A program made the position numbers and the translations under genes. A stretch of DNA of 64,000 nt from Planctomycetota bacterium (lineage in GTDB: Bacteria; Planctomycetota; UBA1135; GCA-002686595), in the NCBI GenBank assembly GCA_016220085.1, contig JACRIN010000008.1, positions 102,584 to 166,583 on the forward strand, given 5' to 3'. Every line of letters begins with the position of its first letter. Within the stretch, counting starts at the first letter, position 1. The notes beneath the pieces are model-generated. The model saw only the letters and a program-made list of their open reading frames with translations. It searched no databases and was not told the DNA's origin. Below are positions 53,102-62,066 of the stretch, in pieces.

Positions 53102-54523
53102 ATGGACACGAAAGAACCGTACCGCTCCCTGACGGCGATCGTCCATGCAGTGATGCCCAGCGCGACGATTGCGGTGCTTGCTGGCGGCGCCTTCTCGCAG
53201 TCGAGCACCGGCGACTGCAACAACACGTCTCGGACACCGACTGTCCTGGCTGGGCACTACAATCCGCTGACCCAGAACTGTCCACAACTCACGTTCAGCG
53301 TTGCCGGCCAGACTTTGAGCACGCCAGCATCATGCCTGATTGGTTACACGGTGTATGATGACACCATCTACAAGTGCGAAGGAACCGCCAGCGGCTCGCA
53401 TTGCAAAGAACAAGGCTTCTTGGTGAAGGTCGAGGTCTACTCCGGCGGTGGTTGCCCGAACATCGTTGGGCTCGCGACGGGTGCCTACACCTCCTGGGCG
53501 GACGTACCGGCGGCCCTTCAAAAGGCGTTGAACTGCACTCCGCCGAAGACACCCAAGACCCCGAAGAACGATTGGTCGGCACAATGCACTAGTTGCAAGC
53601 AAGGCACATCGGAGAACTCCGGCGTTGGAGAGGTTCAGTTGGGGGCTGGGGGGGTCCCCCACTTGCTGATCGAAGGCAGCCCCTTCGGGGCCGTGGCCGG
53701 CGCGCCCACGAATCTCTTCGAGACGCCATTCGACGCCGCGGAGGATGGAAACATATCCGGGCTTCCCACAGTTCTCCGCGTTGCCGCGTCGAACTTCAGT
53801 CCTCTCTCCGGAGTCGAGATCCTCGCAGAGATCGCAATCGAGCACGTAGGCACGATGGGCGAGTCGGACGGTCCCAGCCGTTCGGTTGTCCGCGGTCGGG
53901 TCATGCGAGGCGGCCAGTTCGATGTCACTGTGACCGAGACGGGTTCGGTGGAGGGGATTGAGGTGCCCGTGTCCCAGCGAATCGTATTCGATGGTCGCGC
54001 GCTGTGTTCGCTCGTTGAGCGCTCCGAATGCGGAAACGTGTACTCACGCGACTCGACGAACTGGAGTCAGTCTGTCGCGCGACTGACGTACAAGGTGCGC
54101 CCGATCTTCGACTGGGTCGCGGATCCCCTTGCGCTCTCGCTCATCCCCGGGTCGACTCGTGTATCGAATATCGACGAGCACGGGCTGTCGATCGAACAAC
54201 GGATGGTGCATGTCGGACAGAGTTTGTTGGTCAGCGAGGCCCACGGTCTGTCGTTCGACGGCGAATTCGCGACGCCGCGCTGGAACCGGGTATACGACGG
54301 CGTCGGCGGCATCTGCTCGGAGCGCACGTTCGATGACCACAGAGTGCTCGCAAATGGCGTCTGGCGCTCGTGGGTCGTGAACGATACGGTTCACACGGAT
54401 CCGGCCCCATCAGGCGCTCATGTCGTCACCACCGTGCGGGTCATCCGTGCCACGCCACTCGCTGCGGACGCGTTCTCGCCACCGCAGTTCGACGAGCATC
54501 AGGTTTGGCGGGTCTGGCAGTAG
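53102..54523 (+). CDS. Exported protein of unknown function, lower-GC gene
   Basis: 473 residues. The hydrophobic segment MPSATIAVLAGGAFSQSS (about residues 18-35) looks like a signal peptide after a basic start. The N-terminal half has several Cys pairs (GDCNN, NCPQ, SCLIG, KCEG, HCKEQ, GGCPN, NCTPP, QCTSCKQG). The C-terminal half is beta-rich and Cys-poor. No known domain recognised. Base composition is clearly lower in GC than the neighbours (one sampled 60-base line is 55%), so it may have been acquired or be under weak codon selection. Confidence 0.7.
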   Translation: MDTKEPYRSLTAIVHAVMPSATIAVLAGGAFSQSSTGDCNNTSRTPTVLAGHYNPLTQNCPQLTFSVAGQTLSTPASCLIGYTVYDDTIYKCEGTASGSHCKEQGFLVKVEVYSGGGCPNIVGLATGAYTSWADVPAALQKALNCTPPKTPKTPKNDWSAQCTSCKQGTSENSGVGEVQLGAGGVPHLLIEGSPFGAVAGAPTNLFETPFDAAEDGNISGLPTVLRVAASNFSPLSGVEILAEIAIEHVGTMGESDGPSRSVVRGRVMRGGQFDVTVTETGSVEGIEVPVSQRIVFDGRALCSLVERSECGNVYSRDSTNWSQSVARLTYKVRPIFDWVADPLALSLIPGSTRVSNIDEHGLSIEQRMVHVGQSLLVSEAHGLSFDGEFATPRWNRVYDGVGGICSERTFDDHRVLANGVWRSWVVNDTVHTDPAPSGAHVVTTVRVIRATPLAADAFSPPQFDEHQVWRVWQ

Positions 54524-54544
54524 CGCAATCACAGGCCGGTGCGG

Positions 54545-54564
54545 CCCGTTCGGCTCCGAACGGG
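54545..54564 (+). terminator. Perfect hairpin after the lower-GC gene
   Basis: CCCGTTCGG-CT-CCGAACGGG, 9 pairs, 21 bases after the stop codon. No T-run follows. It probably ends transcription or protects the 3' end. Confidence 0.5.
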
Positions 54565-54646
54565 AAGGGGGCAGAGGCAGACGAGCGGCGGTCGGGTATC
54601 CTCTCCGCCCCCCGAGGGTAAGGACCCGCCTCGGAACGCCGCCGTC

Positions 54647-57600
54647 ATGTCGATTCGATCCCTGCTCGCGACTTTGGTCTGCGTCTGCTCCGCGCAACTC
54701 GCGGCGCATGCGCAGCTCGAGCTTCCGAAGACGCCGGTTGGCGCGACCGCGAAGCCCGCCGGCCAGAACCTGCCCGAAGGCAAGCTCCCTGAGGAGCGCC
54801 GCGGCAATCTCGCCGGCCGTCTCGCCGGCGAACTCGATGGTCGCGGGGCCGAGCGCTCCGGCCAGGAGCTCGATCTCCCCGCGCCCGGCTCGCGTCCGCC
54901 GCCCGCGGTGCGCCGCGCGCCCGATCCCGCACCCGAGCCGAGCGCCGCGCCCGCCGCTGCGTCTTCGATCGCGCCGGTCGGAGCGCCTCTGTCGACCGAC
55001 GCGCCGCGCGGTGCCGCGGGCTTCGTGCTCACCGAGCTGCGCAAGGTGCGCGACGTCGATCATCGCTTGGTCGACCAAGCTTCGCAGAGCCTGATCCAGC
55101 TCGGCGCCGACGGCCGTGCCGCCGGTCGCTACGCGCTCGCGTCCGATCACGGCCCGACGATCGTCGCCGGCGCGCGCGTGCTGCTCGCGGGCGGAGACGA
55201 GCGCGATTTCGAGCTCGTCGTCGCGCGCATCAAGTCCAAGCTCGCCCCGGCGGTGTCGTCCGGGCTCGTCCGCGGCCTGATCGACATCGATCCGGTGCGC
55301 GCGTCGCCGCGGCTGATGTGCGAGTTGCTCGGCCACGCGCAGGGCACCGTGCGCGCGGCGGCGTACAAGCAGCTCTCCGCGCATCTCTCGGAGGACACGC
55401 TGCCGTACCTGCGTTTCGCGCTCGGCTGCGAGCAGAGCGACGGCCGCTACCGCGCGGTCGACCTCGTCGCGGCGATCCCGGGCGAGCAGTCGACGATGCT
55501 CTTGCTCGAGCGCCTGAAGGACCGATCCGCGCAGGTCGCGTACCGCGCGGCGACCGCGCTCGCGCTGCGCGACGATCCGAATCTCGACGGCGAGCTGCTC
55601 GGCCGCGCCTTCAAGCTCCAGTGGGTGCTGCGCGAAGGCGAGTACGCGCTGGTGACGCTGCTCGAGCGCGAGGACACGCGGCTTCGGCCGATCCTCGGGC
55701 CCGCGCACGTCGAAGCGTTGCTCGCGGGGCTCGAACGCGGCGATTCGTTCGTCTCCGGCGTGTGCGCCGCGGCGCTCGCGGGCATCGGGTTCCGCGCCGA
55801 CGAAGGCGCGCCGACGCCGTGGCTCGATCGCGAGGTTCCGATGCGCCTCTTGCGCGTCGTCAGCGGTCAGGAATTCTCCAACGACTACAGCGCGGTGCTC
55901 GGCGTCGCGTCGCGGCGCCTCGCGCTGATCAGCGGCGAGGACTTCGGCTCGAACGGTCCCGCCTGGCTCGATTGGTGGGCAACGCACGGCAAGGAGTTCC
56001 GCGCGGCGCGCGCCGCGCTCTCGATCGGCGAGGCCGACGTCGGGCGCATCGAGCTCGCCGTGCGCTCGACCGCCGGCCGCGCGGAGGCGTTCACGTTGGT
56101 CGGACCGGACGCGGCGGCCGCCGCGCTCGCGTCGGCGCACGCGGGCGAGGTGCTGGTGCTCGCGCCGAGCGAGGCGCAGAGCCTGGTCGAACTCGCGCGG
56201 CGCGAAGGCCTGCTATCGTCCGAGCGCCTGCCCGGCACGCGCGGTCGCGCCGACGGCGCGGCGCGCTCGCTCGAACTCGGGGTCGGCAAGAGCTCGAAGC
56301 TCTTCCGCTTCGCCGGCGACGCCGCCGAGCCCTGGTTCCAACGCGTGTGGGACGCCGCCGCCGCGTTGCGCGAGCACAACGCGTGGCAGCGCTACCGCGA
56401 CACCGGTCGTTTCGCGACGCAGCTCGAGTGGTGGAGCGCCGACCGCGGCTGGTGGGAGGCCTCGCACTCCGAGCTCGAACGCAAGCTGCGCCTGAAGGCG
56501 TGCGTGCTCGCCGCGCTCGCGACCGTGCCGCTCGCCGAGCGCGACCGGCCGGTGCGCGAGCTCGAGGCGCTCTACGCCGACGACGCGGTCGTCGACGCGA
56601 ACGATTTCGCCGCGCTCGCCGCGCGCATCGGCGACGAGAACGCCGCGAACGACCGTGCGAAGCGCCTGATCGGCCTCGCGACGCGCGCGGCGCGCTCGCT
56701 CGGCGGCCCGGCCGCCTTTTTGGCCCCCGAATCCGGCGTCGGAGCGGGCGTTGAATCGGGCGTTGAATCGGCGCCGATCGACGCGACGCTCGCGAACGAG
56801 CTCGCGCTGGTGATCGCGAAGAGCCTGGGCACCTCCGGCGCCGGCTACATCGCGCGCGTGCTCGCGGCGTCCGGCCGCGACAACGTGCGCGCCGCCGCCG
56901 CGTCCGAGACGCCGCTCTTGCGCGTCGTCGCGGCGGGCGAGCTCGCTCGCGCCGCCACCGACGAGCAGCGCGCGGCGGATTGGCCGGTGCTGGAGAAGCT
57001 GCTCGCCGATCCGGTGCCGCCGGTGCAGATCGCGACGGTGCTCGCGCTCGGCGAAAACAAGTTCGAGCCGGCGCGCACGTCGATCCTGCTGCTCGCGCGC
57101 ATGGCCGAGGGCACGCTGCGCGCCGCGGCGCTCGAAGCGGCCGGCCGACTCGGCGGGGAGGGCGCGTTCGACGCGCTGATGATCGCGCTCTCCGACGGCG
57201 ACGAGGCGCTCGAAGTCGCCGCCGCGCGCGGGCTCGCGTCGCTCGCCGATCCGGAGACCGCGCCGCTGTTCACCAGCCTGATGGTCATGGGCCCGACCTC
57301 GCCGCTCTACACGCCGGCGCGCGATGGGCTGATGCGCCTCGGCGCGGCGGCGCACGACGAGCTCCTGCGCGCCGCGCGCGGCACCGGCAGCGCCCGGCGC
57401 GAAGCGGCGCTGTTGCTCGGCGAGCAGAACGTGCCGGAGTCGGCGCCGCTCTTGATGACGTTGTTCACCGAATCGCCGCAGGACGGCAAGGTCGCGAGCG
57501 AGCTCTGCATCCTGACCTGCGTCGACTTGCGCGGCGACGCCGACCCCGCGGGCGCGTGGTGGGATTGGTGGGATACCGTCGTGCACGACGACGCGGTCGC

Positions 57601-57856
57601 GTGGCTCCGCCAGGGCGCGGAAAGAGTCCACGTCGCACCGCCGACGGCGGAAGCGCTCGGGCGCACCGGCACGCGCGAAGGCCTCGAGTTCCTCTGCGCG
57701 CTCGCCGCGCGGGCCGAGCCGCACCTCGCCGAGCGCGCGCGGCGGGAGCTCGGCAAGCTCGCGGGTCGCGACATCGGCATGCTGCCGGTCGTCGGGCCCG
57801 AGCGCGATGCGTGGCTCGCCGCGCTGCGCGAGACGCTCGCCCCGCGCTTCCCGTGA
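54647..57856 (+). CDS. Exported HEAT-repeat protein
   Basis: 1069 residues. Signal peptide (MSIRSLLATLVCVCSAQLAA, cut near HAQ), then a Pro/Ala-rich linker to about residue 120. The rest is helical HEAT/ARM repeats (for example VRAAAYKQLSAHLSEDTLPY, AQVAYRAATALALRDDPN, LRAAALEAAGRLGGEGAFDA). Two W-x-WW motifs, AWLDWWATHGKEF and AWWDWWDTVVHD, match the motif in the HEAT/VWA protein at 5667. Probably a periplasmic scaffold. It overlaps the lytic transglycosylase (GTGA) and forms an operon with it and the MscS channel. Confidence 0.85.
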   Translation: MSIRSLLATLVCVCSAQLAAHAQLELPKTPVGATAKPAGQNLPEGKLPEERRGNLAGRLAGELDGRGAERSGQELDLPAPGSRPPPAVRRAPDPAPEPSAAPAAASSIAPVGAPLSTDAPRGAAGFVLTELRKVRDVDHRLVDQASQSLIQLGADGRAAGRYALASDHGPTIVAGARVLLAGGDERDFELVVARIKSKLAPAVSSGLVRGLIDIDPVRASPRLMCELLGHAQGTVRAAAYKQLSAHLSEDTLPYLRFALGCEQSDGRYRAVDLVAAIPGEQSTMLLLERLKDRSAQVAYRAATALALRDDPNLDGELLGRAFKLQWVLREGEYALVTLLEREDTRLRPILGPAHVEALLAGLERGDSFVSGVCAAALAGIGFRADEGAPTPWLDREVPMRLLRVVSGQEFSNDYSAVLGVASRRLALISGEDFGSNGPAWLDWWATHGKEFRAARAALSIGEADVGRIELAVRSTAGRAEAFTLVGPDAAAAALASAHAGEVLVLAPSEAQSLVELARREGLLSSERLPGTRGRADGAARSLELGVGKSSKLFRFAGDAAEPWFQRVWDAAAALREHNAWQRYRDTGRFATQLEWWSADRGWWEASHSELERKLRLKACVLAALATVPLAERDRPVRELEALYADDAVVDANDFAALAARIGDENAANDRAKRLIGLATRAARSLGGPAAFLAPESGVGAGVESGVESAPIDATLANELALVIAKSLGTSGAGYIARVLAASGRDNVRAAAASETPLLRVVAAGELARAATDEQRAADWPVLEKLLADPVPPVQIATVLALGENKFEPARTSILLLARMAEGTLRAAALEAAGRLGGEGAFDALMIALSDGDEALEVAAARGLASLADPETAPLFTSLMVMGPTSPLYTPARDGLMRLGAAAHDELLRAARGTGSARREAALLLGEQNVPESAPLLMTLFTESPQDGKVASELCILTCVDLRGDADPAGAWWDWWDTVVHDDAVAWLRQGAERVHVAPPTAEALGRTGTREGLEFLCALAARAEPHLAERARRELGKLAGRDIGMLPVVGPERDAWLAALRETLAPRFP

Positions 57857-58614
57857 ACGGCGCGCCTGCGGCGGCGGCGCCTCCGCGCTCGACGCGCGCG
57901 CGGCGCGGATTCGTGCTTGCGGCGGTGCTCGCCGTGATCGCCGCGTTGGTCGTCGAGATGCACCGGCCGCTCGCGCGCGCTGCGACCGAGGTGCGGCGCG
58001 GGTTCTCCGAGTCGAGCGGCGTCGTGCGCGTCGAGGGGCACGCGGCGCTTTTGCGCTTGGCCGGCGAGGAGGTCGGCATCGATCCGAACCTGCTCGCGGG
58101 GCTGGTGTTCGTCGAGAGCCGGGGCAAGGTCGGCGCGTTGTCGGGGGCCGAGGCGCTCGGGCTCTTCCAGCTCAAGCTCGCGACCGCGGTCGAGCGCGCG
58201 GTCCTGATCGGCCTCGATCCGCCGACGCGCGAGCAATTGCTCGAGGACGCCGAGCTCAACGCGTTGATCGGCGCGCACCATCTGCAGTGGCTGCTCGCGC
58301 GCTACGACGGCGACATCGTGCGCGCGCTGATCGCGTACAACGCCGGGTCCGGCAGGCTCGAGCGCTGGATCAAGGAGTACGGCGGCTTCGAGCGCTGGCG
58401 CGACCAGGCGGAGAGCTCCGGGAAGTCCGACGTGCTCGCGTACGTCGCGGAGGTGCTGCACCGGCGAGACTTCTTCGCCGAGCGCGCTACCATCTGCGCC
58501 CCGATCGGTCCGCCTGCGCCGAACCAGCACCAGAGCTCGAGTTCGGCGAACGCCGCGGCCGTCGAGTCGTTGATCGGCCCCCTCGGGCCGCAAGCAAGCC
58601 ATGGCGACCTCTGA
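57853..58614 (+). CDS. Lytic transglycosylase (SLT-like), membrane-anchored
   Basis: 253 residues, start GTG 57853. An N-terminal membrane anchor (GFVLAAVLAVIAALVV) leads to an SLT domain: catalytic Glu in LVFVESRGKVGALSG, then AEALGLFQLK and the signature ALIAYNAGSGRLERW. It would cleave peptidoglycan strands. The C-terminal 45 residues are low-complexity (Pro, Gln, Ser). The stop lies inside the start of the MscS gene (14-base overlap). Confidence 0.86.
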   Translation: MNGAPAAAAPPRSTRARRGFVLAAVLAVIAALVVEMHRPLARAATEVRRGFSESSGVVRVEGHAALLRLAGEEVGIDPNLLAGLVFVESRGKVGALSGAEALGLFQLKLATAVERAVLIGLDPPTREQLLEDAELNALIGAHHLQWLLARYDGDIVRALIAYNAGSGRLERWIKEYGGFERWRDQAESSGKSDVLAYVAEVLHRRDFFAERATICAPIGPPAPNQHQSSSSANAAAVESLIGPLGPQASHGDL

Positions 58615-60352
58615 TTCCTCGTTCCTGCGCCGTTCGCTCGGCGTCCTGCTCGCGTTCGTCTGCCTCGTCGCGTTCGACGCGCCTCGCGCGCCCAGCACGT
58701 ACGGCGAGCCCGCGACCGCGCTCGTGCAAGACGTCTCCGCCGTCGTCACCGCGGATCCGCAGTTCTCCGATCCGCGCACGACGATGGTCACGTACCAGCG
58801 CGCGATCGCCGCGTGGAAGAACCTGCGCGACGAGACGCAGCTCGCGCTCGCGAAGAAATGCTTCGACGTCCGCCACATGGCGGTCAGCGGCGCCGACTAC
58901 GCGTCGCGGCGCGTCGCGGAGGATCTCGACTTCGTGCTCGACCGCGTCACCAAGTTCGACCCCGAGCTCTACTCCGACCGCGCGGGCGTCGGCGCGCTGA
59001 AGCAGTGGCGCGTCGAGCTCTCGAACCCCGCGCACCCGCAGGACGTGTTCGGACTCGAGTTCGAGCGCTTGGACGACGGACGTTGGGTGTTCGCGCGCTC
59101 GGTGGTCGACGCGGTGCCCGATTGGTGGACCGTCGTGAAACCGTGGCCGACCGTCTCGGGCGTCACGAAGCGGATGACGCTTTCCGAGCGCGTGCGCTCG
59201 ACCGTGCCGACGCGCTTCCAGGAGACGCACTTCTGGCTGGAGGATTGGCAGTGGATGGGCCTCGCGGGGCTGATCCTCGCGGGTTGGGCGCTGCGGATCG
59301 TCTCGACGCTGCTCTTCCGGCGCATCGTCGATCGCATCGGTCGCGCGGATCACATCAAGCTCGACCGCGCGTTGCTCGCGTCGTTCGAGCGGCCGTTCGC
59401 GCTGTTCCTGACAGCCTTGCTGGTCGCGCGCGGCTTGGTGGTGCTCGACGTCGAGCCGGCGGCGTACGAGATCCTGTTCTTCGCGGCGAGCTTGGTGCTC
59501 GACGTCGCCGCGGTGTGGGCCGCGTTCGGTCTGGTCGACGTGATTTCGTCGTTCCTCGCCGAAAAGGCGTCGCAGACCGAGAGCAAGTTCGACGACGTGC
59601 TCGTGCCGCTCTTGCGCCGCACGCTGAAGATCGTCGTGGTGATCGTCGGACTGCTTTACCTGGCGACGTTGATCACCGACGACGTCACGAGCCTGATCGC
59701 GGGCATTTCGATCGGAACCTTGGCCCTCGGCTTCGCCGCGAAGGACTCGATCGAGAACCTGTTCGGCACGTTCACGGTGTTGCTGGACAAGCCCTTCCAA
59801 CTCGGCGACGTCATCAAGGTCGGCGACGTCGAAGGCGCGGTCGAGGACGTCGGCTTCCGCTCGACGCGCGTGCGCACCGCGGAGGACAGCTTGATCACCG
59901 TGCCGAACTCGCGCTTCATCGCGGCGAACGTCGACAACCTCGGCGCGCGCCGGTACAAGCGGATCCGCGGGATGCTCGGGCTTGCCTACGACACGCCGCC
60001 GCGGAAGATCGAGGCGTTCTGCGAGGGCGTGCGCGAGCTCATCCGACGCAACCCGAAGGCGCGGCAGGACAACTTCGAGGTGTCGCTCTTTCAGCTCTCC
60101 GCGAGCTCGGTCGACGTCCTGATGCAGTTCTACGTGCTTGCGCCGACGTTCCGCGAGGACGTCGCCGAGCGCCATGCGATCTACACCAAGGTGCTGGAGC
60201 TCGCGCGGAGCTTGAAGATCAACCTCGCGTTCCCGACGCAGACGGTCCACGTGCCGAAGGCCGAGGATCTGTTGCACACCGACGCGCCGCGCACCGTCGC
60301 CGAGGCCGGCGAACGCGGACGAGCGGCGGCGGAGAAGATCCTCGGGGGCTGA
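58601..60352 (+). CDS. Mechanosensitive channel, MscS family (extended)
   Basis: 583 residues. A signal-like first helix and a soluble periplasmic part (to about 205) are followed by four membrane helices. The pore-lining helix and beta domain are typical: LIAGISIGTLALGFAAKDSI, ENLFGTFTVLLDKPFQLGDV, GVEDVGFRSTRVRT-like EDVGFRSTRVRT and VPNSRF. The longer periplasmic region sets it apart from E. coli MscS. Co-transcription with a transglycosylase and HEAT protein suggests a role in envelope turgor or wall remodelling. Confidence 0.92.
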   Translation: MATSDSSFLRRSLGVLLAFVCLVAFDAPRAPSTYGEPATALVQDVSAVVTADPQFSDPRTTMVTYQRAIAAWKNLRDETQLALAKKCFDVRHMAVSGADYASRRVAEDLDFVLDRVTKFDPELYSDRAGVGALKQWRVELSNPAHPQDVFGLEFERLDDGRWVFARSVVDAVPDWWTVVKPWPTVSGVTKRMTLSERVRSTVPTRFQETHFWLEDWQWMGLAGLILAGWALRIVSTLLFRRIVDRIGRADHIKLDRALLASFERPFALFLTALLVARGLVVLDVEPAAYEILFFAASLVLDVAAVWAAFGLVDVISSFLAEKASQTESKFDDVLVPLLRRTLKIVVVIVGLLYLATLITDDVTSLIAGISIGTLALGFAAKDSIENLFGTFTVLLDKPFQLGDVIKVGDVEGAVEDVGFRSTRVRTAEDSLITVPNSRFIAANVDNLGARRYKRIRGMLGLAYDTPPRKIEAFCEGVRELIRRNPKARQDNFEVSLFQLSASSVDVLMQFYVLAPTFREDVAERHAIYTKVLELARSLKINLAFPTQTVHVPKAEDLLHTDAPRTVAEAGERGRAAAEKILGG

Positions 60353-60395
60353 GCCGCCGCCGCGCCGGGCGCGCGGCGTGCGCACCGATTGCTCG

Positions 60396-60422
60396 CGGTC
60401 GGCGCGCGCGGCGCGCCGACCG
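60396..60422. terminator. Bidirectional terminator between MscS and HPF genes
   Basis: Perfect 12-pair stem CGGTCGGCGCGC / GCGCGCCGACCG with a GCG loop, 44 bases after the MscS stop and between convergent genes. No T-run on either side. Confidence 0.6.
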
Positions 60423-60484
60423 TGTGCTCGAGGAGAGCGCGCCGAGGTGCGTCCACCGTGCGCTCCGCGGCGCGCGCACCGACA

Positions 60485-60573
60485 ACCGGAGCGGGCGCGC
60501 GGAGGCGCGCTCACAGGTAACCGGATCGGGGCGCGCGGAGGCGCGTCCCGGGCAAGCTCACAGCGCGCGGAGG
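60485..60573. repeat. Spaced direct repeats
   Basis: GCGCGCGGAGG occurs at 60495-60505, 60531-60541 and 60563-60573; the first two sit in a longer repeat beginning AACCGGA. The third lies in the last codons of the HPF gene. Confidence 0.5.
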
Positions 60574-60983
60574 ACCGCCCGGGTCGGCTCGGCGAGCTCG
60601 AGCTCGGGCTTCGGCGCGCGCCGACGACGGTTCGGACGCGGCGCGTGCGTCTTGATGTCGCCGCGTTGGCGGCGCAGCACGTCCTGGATGCGACGGCGCG
60701 CGGCGTGGAACGCGCGGCGCAACGCTGGGCCCAAGTTGCGGCGATCGGCGGTCTCCGTCGCCGTCGCGCGCGTGACGATCTCGCCGGTCGGCAGCAACAC
60801 GTGGACGCGGATCTCCCACGCGTCTCCCTGCACGTGGCGGCGGTGGGGCCGCGTCACGATCACGCTGCAACTCGTCATGTGATCGTGGAAGCGTTCGAGC
60901 TTCAGGGCCGCGCGCAGGCAGAGCGCTTCGAGCGCCTCGGAGCGTCCGATGCCGTCGAACATCACTCGGGTCGGGACTTGCAT
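60558..60983 (-). CDS. HPF/RaiA-family ribosome-associated protein
   Basis: 141 residues. The beta-alpha-beta-beta-beta-alpha fold of S30EA/HPF proteins fits: MQVPTRVMFDGIGRSEALEA, helix, CSVIVTRPHRRHVQGDAWEI, VHVLLPTGEIV, and a C-terminal basic helix plus Arg-rich tail (RPNRRRRAP). Such proteins bind the 30S subunit in stationary phase and help dimerise ribosomes. GAGGA upstream overlaps the stop of the phosphoribosyltransferase gene (7-base gap), so they share an mRNA. Confidence 0.72.
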   Translation of the reverse strand: MQVPTRVMFDGIGRSEALEALCLRAALKLERFHDHMTSCSVIVTRPHRRHVQGDAWEIRVHVLLPTGEIVTRATATETADRRNLGPALRRAFHAARRRIQDVLRRQRGDIKTHAPRPNRRRRAPKPELELAEPTRAVLRAL

Positions 60984-60990
60984 GTCGTCC

Positions 60991-61659
60991 TCAGTTCTTC
61001 AGCGCGAGGCGCGGGAGCTGAGCGCGGAGGAGCCGCACCACTTCCTCGTCCTCGACTTCCGGGAATCGTGTGTAACAGGCGCCGACGGAAAAGAAGGGCT
61101 CGGGCTCGTGGAGGCAGAGCAGCTCGGGGAATTCGAGCCGCAGCGCGCGGCACGCGTCGGGCGAGCCGACCGGCGCCGCGGCGACCAGGCGCGCGGGGTG
61201 AGCGCGAGCGACCGACCGCAGTGCGGCGCGCAGCGTCGCCCCGGTCGCGATGCCGTCGACGACGACGACCACGTCGCGGCCGGCGAGCGAACGAGCCGGC
61301 AGGCCGGCGCGCAGCCCGCACGCGCGCGCCGCGGCTTCGCGGGAGCGGAGCTCGCGCTCCAGCGCGAACTGCGACGGACTCGAACCGAGCGCCGCGAGTA
61401 CCTCGGCGTTCCAACAGACGGTGCCGTCGGCGGCGACCGCGCCGAGCGCGAGGTCGGGCGCGTTCATGGCGCTGAGCTTCTCGGAGACGACGACGTCGAG
61501 CTCGCCGCCGATCGCGTGCGCGACGACCGCTGCGACCGGCACGCCGCCGCGCGGGATGCCGAGCACCAGCGGATCGAGCAGGCAGGCGCGGCGCAAGACG
61601 CTGCCGAGCGCCTGGCCGGCGGCGTAGCGATCGGTGAAGGCGAAGCGGGAGAGGGTCAT
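60991..61659 (-). CDS. Phosphoribosyltransferase family protein
   Basis: 222 residues. The PRPP loop is DVVVVVDGIATGATLRAAL (acidic pair changed to VDG but T-G-A-T kept), and the first lobe has VLGIPRGGVPVAAVVAHAIG. It resembles the small stress-linked phosphoribosyltransferases often encoded with ribosome-hibernation or universal-stress genes. Substrate unknown. AAGGAG 6 bases upstream fixes the ATG at 61659. Confidence 0.82.
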   Translation of the reverse strand: MTLSRFAFTDRYAAGQALGSVLRRACLLDPLVLGIPRGGVPVAAVVAHAIGGELDVVVSEKLSAMNAPDLALGAVAADGTVCWNAEVLAALGSSPSQFALERELRSREAAARACGLRAGLPARSLAGRDVVVVVDGIATGATLRAALRSVARAHPARLVAAAPVGSPDACRALRLEFPELLCLHEPEPFFSVGACYTRFPEVEDEEVVRLLRAQLPRLALKN

Positions 61660-62066
61660 CGATGGCTCCTTGCAAGTGCGGCGGTCTGCGCGAGCGCTCC
61701 GCTCGCGCGCTCGCCGAAGATCGGCTCTCGCCCGACACGGCGCGTGCGGCGAGCAGACGCGAGCCGTCGATCGTCGGAGGGTTCCACCGCGCGAGGGATA
61801 GCCCCGGACGGAGTGGCTTCCCGTCCGCCGAGCGGCGGACGCACGCCGCGGGCCCAACTGGGTAGGCATTCCGAGCGCCGTCCGGCCGCCTCCACGGTGA
61901 TCGAGAACGATTCCCTACGACGTGCTTGTGGCGGCGATACGACCTGGGAGTGACGGCTCGATGTCAGCCATCGGTGCAGAGTTGATGGAACACGCATTGT
62001 GTCCGCGGACGCGACCGACAGGCGGTCGGAGCGCGGCGCGGCAAAGCCAACACGCCCGATCGACCC
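61660..62066. other. Divergent intergenic region (407 bp) with two perfect hairpins
   Basis: Hairpins GCGCGAGCG-CTC-CGCTCGCGC (61688-61708) and CGTCCGCCG-AG-CGGCGGACG (61822-61841). The first lies in the leader of the phosphoribosyltransferase operon. No gene is supported. Promoters for both directions must be here but I cannot place them convincingly. Confidence 0.5.
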
